Assembly (NCBI GenBank): GCA_965115825.1
Contig: OZ220464.1
Span: 930,001-994,000 of the forward strand
Direction of reading: 5' to 3'
From: Bin87 sp965115825
GTDB lineage: Bacteria; Chloroflexota; Dehalococcoidia; Lucifugimonadales; UBA3495
DNA length: 64,000 nucleotides
Both the position numbers and the translations under genes were made by a program. Below the pieces are notes generated by a model. It saw only the letters and a list, made by a program, of their open reading frames with translations, had not been told where the DNA came from and made no database searches. This document shows, in pieces, positions 8,273-16,889 of this stretch (positions are counted from its first letter, which is position 1; every line of letters begins with the position of its first letter).

Positions 8273-9376
8273 GTTGTGCGCCAGCCGCGTGTAGTAAAAC
8301 CGAGTGATGTAAAGCCCTCTGTCCACCGCCGCAATCAACTGCTCGGCGGTGCGGTCGCCGGGGCGCATAAACAGGTTGGCCGCCGTCGGCCCTCCCGTCG
8401 CCCCGCGCTGGTGTCCCGTAGAGGCAACGCCCGCTTTGGCGGCGGTATAGCTGTTGTGCACCGGCCCCTGCGCCACGCCGTCGCTCACAATGTCAACCCA
8501 CTGCCTGGGAACCCCTTCCGCATCAAAGGGCGCGGGCCATCCGGAGGCGTCCAGTCCGTCGTCCCGGATGGACACCAACCCGCTCATCGCCCGCGTACCC
8601 ATCACATCGTTCATCCAGCTGCGCCCGTCCTGCACCATATGCGCGCCCATGCCGTAAAAACTCAGCGCTTCCAGCATATCGGCGACGGCGTAATGTTCCA
8701 GCATCACCGGATATTCGCCGGGCGCCAGCTGCTGAGGGTTGCGCCCTCGCACGGCCTTGCCGATTGCCTCATCGGCCAGCGCTTCGGCGTCAATGTCGCC
8801 CTTGCGCCAACCTCCGCCCTTGGCCCAACCGGCCGCATCTTCGCCCCGCGCCGTGATGAGCAGGCCCGCGAAAGTGCCGACATGGTACGAATAACGGTCG
8901 CCCCGCGTGCTGAATACCGCCAACTCGGTCACGCCGGTTCGGTAAAACCCGGCAGCCTCCAGCCGAGCGTCAGCCGCCTTGCGGCAAACCATCCCCACGA
9001 CGACGGCGCGATGTTCCGGGACGGCGTGGGCCGTCGCCTCGTCATACGCTCGAACCGATGCAGCCTCCCCCGCGTCGGGAAGCCCCGGAAAGTCAGGGTC
9101 TTCGGGCGCATGACCCGCGTGTTCCCCGGCCTGCAAAACCGCCCCGCGCAATCCTTCCGGCGACAAATCATTGGTCACCGCCCGCCCCTGACGCCTCTGG
9201 CAAGCCACCCGAATATGCGCCACCGCATCGTCGTGGTGCACATTCTGATGGATGCGGTTGTTCGCAAAGCGGGTCAGCGCCTGCGTAGTTGCAGCCACGT
9301 AAATATCCGCATCCCCGACCTGCCGGCTGCGCGCGGCGTCCCGCAGCCGGCCGCGAATGTACTCCGGGCCCAGCAT
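8042..9376 (-). CDS. TldE/PmbA-family protein
   Basis: A 444-residue member of the TldD/PmbA (peptidase U62) family. The C-terminal half holds the family pattern, including DRGLYITRFYY and RGCVMTGMTRDGTFLIEHGE. The HExxxH zinc motif seen in the neighbouring TldD is absent, as expected for the non-catalytic TldE/PmbA partner. TldD-TldE heterodimers degrade unfolded or leader peptides and mature some RiPPs. The tldD-like gene ends six bases before this start, so the two form one transcription unit with TldD first. The 3' end of this gene is duplicated in tandem downstream. Confidence 0.85.
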   Translation of the reverse strand: MLGPEYIRGRLRDAARSRQVGDADIYVAATTQALTRFANNRIHQNVHHDDAVAHIRVACQRRQGRAVTNDLSPEGLRGAVLQAGEHAGHAPEDPDFPGLPDAGEAASVRAYDEATAHAVPEHRAVVVGMVCRKAADARLEAAGFYRTGVTELAVFSTRGDRYSYHVGTFAGLLITARGEDAAGWAKGGGWRKGDIDAEALADEAIGKAVRGRNPQQLAPGEYPVMLEHYAVADMLEALSFYGMGAHMVQDGRSWMNDVMGTRAMSGLVSIRDDGLDASGWPAPFDAEGVPRQWVDIVSDGVAQGPVHNSYTAAKAGVASTGHQRGATGGPTAANLFMRPGDRTAEQLIAAVDRGLYITRFYYTRLAHNRGCVMTGMTRDGTFLIEHGEIAAPVKNLRFTQSYVDALAGCQALSNTGHLNLNEAGVAMHAPAALLGSWRFTGQTV

Positions 9377-9382
9377 CGCCGG

Positions 9383-10840
9383 CTAACGCATCACCCCGAC
9401 GCGAACGCCCCTGAACCTGGCGGGACTCGCGCCGTGGCTGGTGTGGGCAATCTGCCCGGGCTGTCCCTTGCCGCAGCGCGGCGTACCCCACAGATGCCAG
9501 TATTGCGGCCCGCACACCGCATCGCAGCTGCGCCAGAACTCCGGCGTAATCCCGGTGTAAGTGCAGTTGCGCAGCAACCGTCCCAGCTTCCCGTTCTTGA
9601 TCTCCCGCCCGACTTCCGTTCCGAACTGAAAGTTGTACCGGCGGTCGTCAATAGACCACGAACGGTTGGTTTCCAGATAAATCCCGTTGTCCGTGTCGGC
9701 AATCAGGTCCTCCAACGTCCACTCTCCCGGCTCCAAACTGACGTTGGTCATCCGAATCAGCGGAATACGATTCCACGACGCTGCCCGCATACAGCCATTC
9801 GAAGACAGCCCCAGCCGCGACGCCGCTTCCCGCGACATCAAGTAGCCCACAAACTCTCCTTCCCTGATGATGTCGGTGGATTGCGCCGGCGTCCCTTCGT
9901 CATCCCAGCCAAAAGTGCCTAGCCCGGTGGCGCTGCCGCTGTCGGCTGTGATGCTCACCTGCTCCGAGCCGTAGCGAAAGTTGCCCAGCAGGTCCGGCGT
10001 CAGGAACGATGTGCCGGCGAAAGCGGCCTCATCCCCCAATGCCCGGTCCAGCTCCACGGCGTGGCCGCAGGATTCATGAATCTGCATCGCCAGCTGGCTG
10101 CCGCCGATAATCAGGTCGGTGGTGATGTCCGTCGGGCACGGTTCAGCGGTCAACAACTCCGCGGCCTCCTCAGCAGTCCGACGCGCGTTCCCTGCCAGAT
10201 CCATAGCCACCACGTATTCCCACCCGGCCGAACCTTGCTGCCGCCCGTGCGATTGCGGATACGAGCGGCGCTGCGTCTCGCCGTTGCCCACGGCGGTGGC
10301 TTGTACGCCGCCGCCTGCCTCGTAAATAATCTGGCTGACGTCCGCGCCCTCGCTATTCGCAAAGCTGCGTTCTTCTCTGATGAACACCAGGTTCGCCATC
10401 CGCGCGCTGATTTGCGGCGCCGCGGCCATTTCAGAGTCCGCGGCCAGCAGCAGCGACAGCTTATCCTCCGTGGACACCGTAAAAGGGTCAATGCAGATGG
10501 GAGTGCAATAGCTCCCGCGGCTCCTTACCGGCGTGCCTAGAGATTGAACCCCAGCCGCGCCGGAACCGTTGTGGCTGGCGGACGCCCGGGCGATTTGCGC
10601 CGCCAAGCCGGCGGCCCGGTCAGCGCCGTCGCCGGTCAGTTCCCGCGTTGATGCAAACCCCCACGCGCCCTTATACAGCGCGCGGATACCCAAACCGACG
10701 GATTCATCGGCCGTCATCGTCTCCACCGCGCCGTTGCGCGCCACAATGCGCTGCTCCTGATTGGAAACCAGACGAACGTCGGCGTATTCCGCCCCGCGCC
10801 GCCGGGCCGTGTCCAGCGCTGTAGCCATGATAGCGTCCAT
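9383..10840 (-). CDS. tldD: TldD-family zinc metallopeptidase
   Basis: A 485-residue TldD protein. The zinc motif HESCGH (HExxxH) follows GGSQLAMQI, and the C-terminal part carries the family's Cys-containing region (GRLLRNCTYTG). It is the catalytic half of the TldD/TldE protease. The start at 10840 (MDAIMATALDTARRRG) matches the usual family N-terminus; an in-frame ATG at 10873 would add 11 residues translated from a noncoding repeat-like stretch (GTCATTCC...). It is followed at six bases by the tldE-like gene. There is no RiPP precursor in view. Confidence 0.88.
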   Translation of the reverse strand: MDAIMATALDTARRRGAEYADVRLVSNQEQRIVARNGAVETMTADESVGLGIRALYKGAWGFASTRELTGDGADRAAGLAAQIARASASHNGSGAAGVQSLGTPVRSRGSYCTPICIDPFTVSTEDKLSLLLAADSEMAAAPQISARMANLVFIREERSFANSEGADVSQIIYEAGGGVQATAVGNGETQRRSYPQSHGRQQGSAGWEYVVAMDLAGNARRTAEEAAELLTAEPCPTDITTDLIIGGSQLAMQIHESCGHAVELDRALGDEAAFAGTSFLTPDLLGNFRYGSEQVSITADSGSATGLGTFGWDDEGTPAQSTDIIREGEFVGYLMSREAASRLGLSSNGCMRAASWNRIPLIRMTNVSLEPGEWTLEDLIADTDNGIYLETNRSWSIDDRRYNFQFGTEVGREIKNGKLGRLLRNCTYTGITPEFWRSCDAVCGPQYWHLWGTPRCGKGQPGQIAHTSHGASPARFRGVRVGVMR

Positions 10841-10915
10841 TACAACATCACCCATCCATTGCAACATCAACATCCGTCATTCCTGCGAAAACGGGAAGCC
10901 GAGCGTCCGGTTGCA

Positions 10916-11929
10916 CTACTGCTGGCAATGGGGAATCACTTCCTCCCCAAACAGCTGAATGGCCTCCATAATCCGTTCGTGAGGCGGCCCTCCCGAGTGA
11001 GCGTGCCGCAGCCGCAGCAGAAAATAGTCGGCCCCCGTCGCTTCTTTCCAGCGGTGGAACTCGTCCACCACTTCCTGCGGTTCGCCGATTATCAAACGGT
11101 CAGGCCCCAGGTTCGCAATGTTGATTTGCGATTCCTCAGTGTAACGGCGAAACTCATTCAGCCCGTTGCGCCAGTAATACTTGTAGGCGTCAATCACCTC
11201 CGGGCCATAAACCCGCTCGGCCTCAGCGCGAGTTGACGCAACCCAGGCGTCCCGCATCAGGCATATCACCGGCTGCCGGCCGGACGCTTCGGCGGCACGT
11301 TGGTAGGCGGTGGTCAGGGCAACCGTGCTCTCCAAGTCGGTGCTCGGCCCGACCACGAAACCGTCGGCGATGTGTCCGGCCCGACGCGCTCCGGGAACCC
11401 GACTGGCGCCAATCCACAGCGGAGGCCCCGGCTCCGAATAAGGCCTGGGGCGGATGGTAACGTTTTCCAAGTTGAAATGCTCGCCCGAAAAATCAAACCT
11501 CTCACCCTTCCAGCACTGCCGGATGATCTCAATTTCTTCCTCAAACCGGCTTACCCGCTGCTCAATGGGAACGTCAAAGGTGCGGAAGTCCACCGGCTGG
11601 TAGCCCAAACCTACCCCCAGAATAAACCGTCCCCGCGATACCAAGTCCAGCGTAATGACGTCCTCCGCCATCTTCACCGGATGGTGCAGCGGCAGCAGAA
11701 TCACCGACGTGCCCAGGTTCAGCGTACTGGTCTGCGCCGCCACCGCCGCCGATACAATGAGCGGCGACGGCAGAAACCCGTCCTTGTCTTGGTGGTGTTC
11801 GCCAAAAAAGCACGAGTCAAACCCTGCCGACTCCGCAGCCTTGGCCTCCACCACCACCTCATCAATCCGCAGCGCCAGGTTCTCCCCGGCCGGCGGGTCA
11901 GCTATTGAACTGTAAATCCCAAACTTCAT
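10916..11929 (-). CDS. LLM-class flavin-dependent oxidoreductase
   Basis: A 337-residue bacterial-luciferase-like monooxygenase. It begins MKFGIYSSIADPP, has the FGEHHQD metal/flavin-side motif typical of the LuxA-related branch, LGTSVILLPLHHPVKMAED, and the phosphate-binding GRFILGVGLGYQP. It is clearly a different subfamily from the 841-1728 paralogue. It is likely co-transcribed with the next monooxygenase upstream (gap 15 bases). The substrate cannot be inferred. Confidence 0.9.
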   Translation of the reverse strand: MKFGIYSSIADPPAGENLALRIDEVVVEAKAAESAGFDSCFFGEHHQDKDGFLPSPLIVSAAVAAQTSTLNLGTSVILLPLHHPVKMAEDVITLDLVSRGRFILGVGLGYQPVDFRTFDVPIEQRVSRFEEEIEIIRQCWKGERFDFSGEHFNLENVTIRPRPYSEPGPPLWIGASRVPGARRAGHIADGFVVGPSTDLESTVALTTAYQRAAEASGRQPVICLMRDAWVASTRAEAERVYGPEVIDAYKYYWRNGLNEFRRYTEESQINIANLGPDRLIIGEPQEVVDEFHRWKEATGADYFLLRLRHAHSGGPPHERIMEAIQLFGEEVIPHCQQ

Positions 11930-11944
11930 ACCGTCACCTGGTCG

Positions 11945-12895
11945 TCACTTGAAGTGCGTCAATACCCGATTGGAGAACAGCTCCATCTGCCGGAAGTAGT
12001 CATCCGGTTCTCCCGATAAAAAGCCGAACACGAAATCCCGCACCCCGGCGTCAATTCGCTCCTGTATCGCCCCGATGCAATCCTCCGCGTTCCCCGTCAC
12101 GCACAGCGCTCGAGCGATGTCTTCCGCGCTCCGCTCCGGCGTAACGTATCGCTGCCCCACGTGGGCGATTGCGGTCTCCAGCGCTTTGTCCGGGTCGTCA
12201 TCAATCGCCGTCGGCTGGTTCAGCCCCCAGTGGAACCGGCCCAGGTCGCGCCCGGAATGTTCCGCCATTTCCCGCACGCTGGCAATGGAGCGGCGGATGC
12301 GATTGACCGTGAACAGGTAAGGGTACCACCCGTCGCCGGCCACCGCAGCCCGACGTATCGCCGCATCGCTCCGACCGGCTACCCAGATGGGCGGATACGG
12401 TTCCTGCGCCGGCTTCGGCAGCAGGGTAACATCTTCAAAATTGAAAAACCGCCCGTGATGCGATACTTTCTCCGAAGTCCACAGCTCCTTCATCACCCGC
12501 AGCATTTCATCCGTGCGACCGCCTCGCGTATTCACCGGAATCTCCAGCGCGTCAAACTCCGCCCGGGTATCCCGCTGCCCGCTGATGCCGATGCCAAAAT
12601 CCAGCCGGCCGCCGGCAACCTGATCCAGCGTAGCCGCCATCTTCGCCAGCATTACCGGATGATACAGCGGCGCAATGACAATCCCCGTCAGCACGCGGAT
12701 GTGAGTAGTGGCCCCGGCGGCGGCCGCCATCGCTGGTATCCCCATCACCGTCGGACGCGGAGGGTTCCCGTCCATCACGTGCTCTCCTACCGTAACCCGG
12801 TCAAAGCCCAGGTCCTCCGCCCGTCTCGCAAACTCGCTCACATCCCAATAGCCGTCAACGCTCAGATTGCAGCCGAAAGTGATATTGTCAGACAT
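11945..12895 (-). CDS. LLM-class flavin-dependent oxidoreductase (F420 type)
   Basis: A 316-residue luciferase-like protein with RVTVGEHVMDG, LTGIVIAPLYHPVMLAK and GGRLDFGIGISGQ as family landmarks, and PYPPIWVAGRSD before the C-terminal helices. The GEHV motif and length fit F420-dependent oxidoreductases. It sits between the TlpA lipoprotein upstream (20-base gap) and another monooxygenase downstream (15-base gap). Together they look like one minus-strand operon. Confidence 0.9.
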   Translation of the reverse strand: MSDNITFGCNLSVDGYWDVSEFARRAEDLGFDRVTVGEHVMDGNPPRPTVMGIPAMAAAAGATTHIRVLTGIVIAPLYHPVMLAKMAATLDQVAGGRLDFGIGISGQRDTRAEFDALEIPVNTRGGRTDEMLRVMKELWTSEKVSHHGRFFNFEDVTLLPKPAQEPYPPIWVAGRSDAAIRRAAVAGDGWYPYLFTVNRIRRSIASVREMAEHSGRDLGRFHWGLNQPTAIDDDPDKALETAIAHVGQRYVTPERSAEDIARALCVTGNAEDCIGAIQERIDAGVRDFVFGFLSGEPDDYFRQMELFSNRVLTHFK

Positions 12896-12915
12896 CCCCG
12901 CTCCTCTCCGGCGCG

Positions 12916-13497
12916 CTATTCCGCCAGCATCTCATTGGTAATCTCCGCCAGCTTCTCCCCATCCAGAACCCCCTGCCATTTGCGATGCAGGCTGCCGTCC
13001 GCGGCGATAAAGAACGTCGCCGGCAGTCCCAGCACTCCCAGCTCACGCACCACGTCGGCGTCTTCCGTATAGCCGGCGGGGTAGGTTACGCCCAATTCCT
13101 GCAGCAGCCCTTGCGCGTCATCCTGACTGCCCAGCTGGAAAAACTGCCCCAAATCCACCCCAACCACCAACGCGCGCCCGGCGTACTCATCCGCAAAACT
13201 CTGGAACTCCGGCATCTCGGCGCGGCAGGGCGGACACAGGCCGGCCCAGAAATTCAGCGCTATGGGCTGCCCGCGCAGCTCTGACAGCAATGCCGTCTCT
13301 CCTCCCACTGCATCCTGGCCCTGGTAAAAGCTGATGGAAAAGTCATAGACGGGAACGACCTCCGCTGACGGCTCAGGCTCTCCCGACCCGCAGCCAACGA
13401 TTGCCGCCACCGACAACAGTACCAGCGCCAGCGCGCCCCAGACCGCTTTGCGCCCCGTTGTGTGCGTTCTGCCAGCATATTGTATAATACCATTCAT
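12916..13497 (-). CDS. TlpA/ResA-like thioredoxin lipoprotein
   Basis: A 193-residue exported thioredoxin-fold protein. A hydrophobic signal (about residues 20-35) ends in a lipobox with Cys36 (AIVGC), so it should be membrane-anchored outside the cytoplasm. The active site is WAGLCPPC with Cys88/Cys91, followed by the cis-Pro region LGVLGLPATFF. Such proteins reduce disulfides, often in cytochrome c maturation, or shuttle electrons. A promoter-like pair of boxes lies just upstream. It heads the monooxygenase operon, possibly by chance. Confidence 0.9.
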   Translation of the reverse strand: MNGIIQYAGRTHTTGRKAVWGALALVLLSVAAIVGCGSGEPEPSAEVVPVYDFSISFYQGQDAVGGETALLSELRGQPIALNFWAGLCPPCRAEMPEFQSFADEYAGRALVVGVDLGQFFQLGSQDDAQGLLQELGVTYPAGYTEDADVVRELGVLGLPATFFIAADGSLHRKWQGVLDGEKLAEITNEMLAE

Positions 13498-13508
13498 AAA
13501 GGCAGATT

Positions 13509-13536
13509 AGCATAACTACTGCCCCGTGTTAAGCAA
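13509..13536 (-). promoter_or_regulatory. Possible promoter of the tlpA-like operon
   Basis: On the minus strand, TTGCTT (13536-13531), a 16-base spacer and TATGCT (13514-13509) lie a short distance upstream of the ATG at 13497. Both boxes match the sigma-70 consensus at only four of six positions, so this is tentative. The leader would be about 5 bases, close to leaderless. Confidence 0.4.
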
Positions 13537-13707
13537 AACGCCTCTGCCCACAAGCCAATCCCTACCCACGCCACACCCACACTCTCCACCGTTATCCTGC
13601 CTTTATGTGCCGTTCCCCCGTCCTGCGACATCCCCACACCCTTCCCCATGTTGTTCTGGATTGTGCCGGAACCCACGTGCCTTGCTCCGGCGCCGCAGTC
13701 CAACCCT

Positions 13708-13750
13708 AATCCTGTAAATCCACAAACCCTGAAGATCCTGATTCTGACAA
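13708..13750 (-). repeat. Dispersed GGATT repeat, copy 1
   Basis: Read on the minus strand, this starts TTGTCAGAATCAGGATC and ends GGATTTACAGGATT. It is the most diverged internal copy of a ~43-bp element that also occurs at 26841, 29053, 36222 and 52136. It points towards the tlpA-like gene and lies upstream of the annotated start of the AI-2E permease. Confidence 0.7.
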
Positions 13751-13758
13751 CGCCCCAG

Positions 13759-14913
13759 ATGCCTCTCCCACTTCCCCAACGCCTTTCCTCCCCCGCCGTC
13801 CGCCGCATTCGGTTGTTGGCCTCCCTGGCTGTTGCTTCCACTCTCCTGGTGATTGCCTGGCAACTGCTTGGCATACTGCTGCCCTTTCTGGTCAGCGCAA
13901 TCCTGGCCTATTTGCTGTTCCCCTTGATTAAGCTGGCCGACCGCGCCCCCTGGGCCCGACGCCGACCCAACCTCAACCGCGCCCTCTGTGCCGGCTTGGC
14001 CACCATGCTGGTCATACTTATCGTGCTGGGCGTCCCGGCCCTGGGCGTCTTTCGCGCCGTCGACGGCGCCCTCGCCCTCGCCGAGCGCGTCCCCGGCATG
14101 ATTGCCGAAGGCCGGGAAATCTGGGAGCAGATACAGAGCCTCTATAACGACCGCGTCCCCGACAGCGTCAAGCAGCAAATCGACCCGCGACTGGCTGAAC
14201 TCCGCGCCGCCCTCGGCAGCGCCGGCCTCGTCGCCTTGCAGAGGGTATCCCGGATTGCTCAAAGCGGAGTTTCCCAAGTCATCGGCCTCGCAGCCTCTCC
14301 CATCATCCTCTTCTATCTGTTGTACCAGCCAGTGACCCTCGGCCGCGGCGTTAGGAACCTGCTTCCCGGCCCGCTGCGGGATGACCTGTCAGCAATCGCG
14401 CGCCTTGCCGGCCAATCCATCGGCGCTTACATTCGGATGCAGCTGATGTTGGGGTTCCTGGTCGGCGTAATTATCGGGCTGACCCTATGGGCCATGGGCG
14501 CGCCGCTGGCCCTCCCGCTGGGAGCTTTGGCCGGCCTTGCCGAGTTACTGCCCATAGTCGGCCCCATCGTGTTCTTCGTGATTGCCGCCCTCGCGATGGC
14601 CCTGGCCGACCTGTCAAAACTCCCCTTTGTGCTGCTCATTTACCTCGGAGTGCAGGCGTTGCAGAATACCCTGATCGCCCCCCGGATGCAGGGCGAAGCC
14701 CTCGGGTTGCACCCCTTGGCAATCATCCTCGCCTTGGCGATATTCGGCATTTTCTTCGGCTTCCTCGGCACCCTGCTGGCCGCCCCTCTCACCGCCGCCG
14801 GTTATCGTGTGCTCACTTACGCCCGCTGCGAATGGAACGCCGCCGGAGAACCCCAAAACGAACCCGCGCCGAGTTCCGACCCCGCCCTGGATTCCACCGC
14901 CACCCCTCCATAG
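13759..14913 (+). CDS. AI-2E family transporter (PerM/YdgG-like permease)
   Basis: A 384-residue polytopic membrane protein. It shows the family layout: two N-terminal helices (LLASLAVASTLLVIAW and the LLPFLVSAILAYLLFPLI region), a long soluble loop, then clustered helices with GLAELLPIVGP and a LGLHPLAIILALA segment near the end. The family includes Na+/H+ antiporters and proposed AI-2 exporters; the substrate is uncertain. The ATG at 13759 is preferred because the longer frame from 13648 would translate the dispersed repeat. The C-terminal tail is Pro/Ser-rich and polar. Confidence 0.85.
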   Translation: MPLPLPQRLSSPAVRRIRLLASLAVASTLLVIAWQLLGILLPFLVSAILAYLLFPLIKLADRAPWARRRPNLNRALCAGLATMLVILIVLGVPALGVFRAVDGALALAERVPGMIAEGREIWEQIQSLYNDRVPDSVKQQIDPRLAELRAALGSAGLVALQRVSRIAQSGVSQVIGLAASPIILFYLLYQPVTLGRGVRNLLPGPLRDDLSAIARLAGQSIGAYIRMQLMLGFLVGVIIGLTLWAMGAPLALPLGALAGLAELLPIVGPIVFFVIAALAMALADLSKLPFVLLIYLGVQALQNTLIAPRMQGEALGLHPLAIILALAIFGIFFGFLGTLLAAPLTAAGYRVLTYARCEWNAAGEPQNEPAPSSDPALDSTATPP

Positions 14914-14994
14914 TCTAATCATCCGGCTTGGTGTACAATCGGGGCTAATACGGGCGTCGTCTGTGTTCCACACGCCCTCCGGGGAGAGTTTCCC

Positions 14995-16296
14995 ATGCGC
15001 ATCCTCCTGATTGCCACCAACCGCCACGACCGCGTTATGAGCCGTATGCGCGCCCAGCCCATTCCCATCGGCTTGGCCTACGTCGCCGGCCACATCGACC
15101 GTTCCCGCCACTCCGTCAAACTCATGGATTTAATGTTCGCCACCGACCACTACCTGGACGAAGTGGAGCAAACGGTGCGCGACTTCAACCCCGACTTGGT
15201 CGGCATTTCCATCAGAAACCTCAGCAATCACAGCTACATCGACCCTCAGTGGCAGCTTCCCATCACCAAAAGCGTCATTGATCGGATACGCTCTATCTCC
15301 AACGCCGCCATCGTCTGCGGCGGTCCCGCCTTCAGCATCATGCCCCGCCAGGTCTTCGACTTCGTCCAGCCCGACCTGGGCATTGCCGGCGATGCCGGCG
15401 AAACCTTCGCCGACCTCGCCAACCGCATCGAGATTGGCGAACCCGACTATCGCGGCATGACCGGCCTCCTCTACCGCGAAAACGGCGCGCTGGTGTACAG
15501 CGGTATGCGCTGCTCCTCCGACTTCACCGCCCGCCCCAGTCTTGACGACCTGGATATGTCCAAATACGCCCGCGCCGGCTTCGGCGTCAGCGTCCTCACC
15601 AAGCTCGGCGGCTTCTATTACCCCACCTCCGCCGACGACATTCGCGCCCCCGAAGGCGCCTGGCGTGTAATTCGTCCCATCGACGAAGTCGTGGCCGAAG
15701 TCGCCGAAGTCACCCACCGCTACGACCTGAAAAAGATCTTCTTCGTCGACAACTGCTTCAACGTTCCCTTGGAACACGCTAAACAACTCTGCCGCGCCCT
15801 CATGGACGCCGAAGTCAAGGTGCGCTGGAACACTTGCCTCGTCCCCTACGCCTGCGACGCCGAGCTGATTGACCTCATGAAACAGGCCGGCTGCGGCCTC
15901 GTAATGATGGGCGGCTCCCGCAGCGGGGACCCCCACGAGGGCGATAACGACGCTTCCTGCTACGCCGCCCTCAAAGAAACCACCAACCTCTGCGAAGCCG
16001 GCAACCTCCCCTACACTATCTCCCAGCAGTTCGGCGAACCCGGCGAAACCAGACAGTCCGTCGCCAACAAGCTGGAATTCCTCCGCAGCCTGAAGCCCTC
16101 CCTCGCCAACCTCCGCGTCGGCGTCAGCGTGATGCCCGGCACTGAAGTGGCCGCCCGCTGCATCGCGGAAGGAATCATCAGCGACGAAGCCGAACTCATC
16201 GCACCCACTTTCTACCTGAACGAGGCTGTCCGCCCCTGGCTCCTCGACCACCTCCGCGAACAGGCAGACGCCAACCCCCGCTGGAACCTGATGTAG
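14995..16296 (+). CDS. B12-binding/radical-SAM-like protein lacking the Fe-S cysteines
   Basis: A 433-residue protein with the two-domain layout of cobalamin-dependent radical SAM enzymes. Residues 1-150 form a Rossmann-like B12 domain (MRILLIATN, PIGLAYVAGHI, DLVGISIRN, VCGGPAFS). Residues 190-430 look like a radical-SAM barrel, with the VIRPIDEVVAEV, KIFFVDNCFN and QFGEPGET segments that normally follow the cluster. At the position where the family has TKRGCP-x2-C-x2-C, this protein reads TKLGGFYYPTSADD, with no cysteine. It cannot bind the usual [4Fe-4S] cluster there, so canonical radical chemistry is unlikely. No Shine-Dalgarno stronger than GGGGAG at 14981-14986 is seen. Confidence 0.7.
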   Translation: MRILLIATNRHDRVMSRMRAQPIPIGLAYVAGHIDRSRHSVKLMDLMFATDHYLDEVEQTVRDFNPDLVGISIRNLSNHSYIDPQWQLPITKSVIDRIRSISNAAIVCGGPAFSIMPRQVFDFVQPDLGIAGDAGETFADLANRIEIGEPDYRGMTGLLYRENGALVYSGMRCSSDFTARPSLDDLDMSKYARAGFGVSVLTKLGGFYYPTSADDIRAPEGAWRVIRPIDEVVAEVAEVTHRYDLKKIFFVDNCFNVPLEHAKQLCRALMDAEVKVRWNTCLVPYACDAELIDLMKQAGCGLVMMGGSRSGDPHEGDNDASCYAALKETTNLCEAGNLPYTISQQFGEPGETRQSVANKLEFLRSLKPSLANLRVGVSVMPGTEVAARCIAEGIISDEAELIAPTFYLNEAVRPWLLDHLREQADANPRWNLM

Positions 16297-16350
16297 TCGC
16301 ATCCGTAAATCAGACCATAATCTGACACGTAAAGCCCGGAGGCCGAAAAA

Positions 16351-16554
16351 ATGACAACGACCGAATGGGGCAGATCCTTCATCGTTTCCGGCGTGCTCCT
16401 GATTATCACGGCAGCCGTCGCCGGAGTGCTCTGGCCCGAATGGGTGGAGTCACGGGTTATCGTAAGCCGCCTCACCTTCGGTTTGGCCTTCGGAGTAATC
16501 GGAGCGCTGATGTCTATTCTGGGTGCCTACATGGTGGCTGGCAATGCGCAATAG
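16351..16554 (+). CDS. Small two-helix membrane protein
   Basis: A 67-residue protein with two hydrophobic helices (residues 9-29 and 40-62) around a short Trp/Glu loop. The ATG follows GGAGG at 16338-16342 by eight bases. Its stop overlaps the start of the next, frameshifted membrane gene by 11 bases, indicating coupled translation of a small membrane pair. The family is not recognised. Confidence 0.6.
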   Translation: MTTTEWGRSFIVSGVLLIITAAVAGVLWPEWVESRVIVSRLTFGLAFGVIGALMSILGAYMVAGNAQ

Positions 16555-16877
16555 GCTGCTGCTGTGGACATTGTTCGCAATTGCTCCTTATCCACTGGTT
16601 GCCTTCTCCATCTGGCTGGCTGTCGCTGGATATGCCGACCTGTTGGCCGGATTGCTTGCGTTTGCCATGGTCGCATCCGGCATCCATCTCTCCGCAAAAG
16701 GCATGGCGCAGCTGAAACTGCACGAAGCGGCTTCCCTCCCCCAATACGGCGCTGGAAACCGCCTACCGCTACCGCAACGCCGGCATCGCATTGGGCTTGA
16801 CCGGCTCCGGCCTGTTGGTATTCTCCTGGCAGAACTTCCTCGGCCGCTTTATCATCGGCATATCTCCCGGTACGTAG
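16544..16877 (+). pseudogene. Membrane protein gene with a +1 frameshift in a C5 run
   Basis: From the ATG at 16544 the frame encodes two hydrophobic helices and a polar HLSAKGMAQLKLHEAAS stretch. It then loses sense after a run of five C at 16738-16742. The other frame, starting AAT at 16743, continues convincingly with ALETAYRYRNAG, a third helix (IALGLTGSGLLVFSW) and a stop at 16875-16877, 12 bases before the DUF1800 start. Removing one C would restore a single protein of ~110 residues with three helices. This may be a real mutation, phase variation, or a sequencing error. Confidence 0.65.
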
Positions 16878-16889
16878 AGGAGAATTGAC

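Noticed and set aside
8051..9922. 623-codon open frame antisense to the tldE/tldD-like genes
   Set aside because: The opposite strand has clear family motifs and overlapping operon structure; this frame is Arg/Pro-rich without motifs.
10874..10900. GTCATTCCTGCGAAAACGGG as part of a palindromic repeat family (similar strings near 19369 and 38324)
   Set aside because: Only short, diverged matches are visible in this window; not enough to define a family.
15130..16302. 390-codon open frame antisense to the radical-SAM-like gene
   Set aside because: Gly/Ala/Val-rich shadow frame with no recognisable domain.
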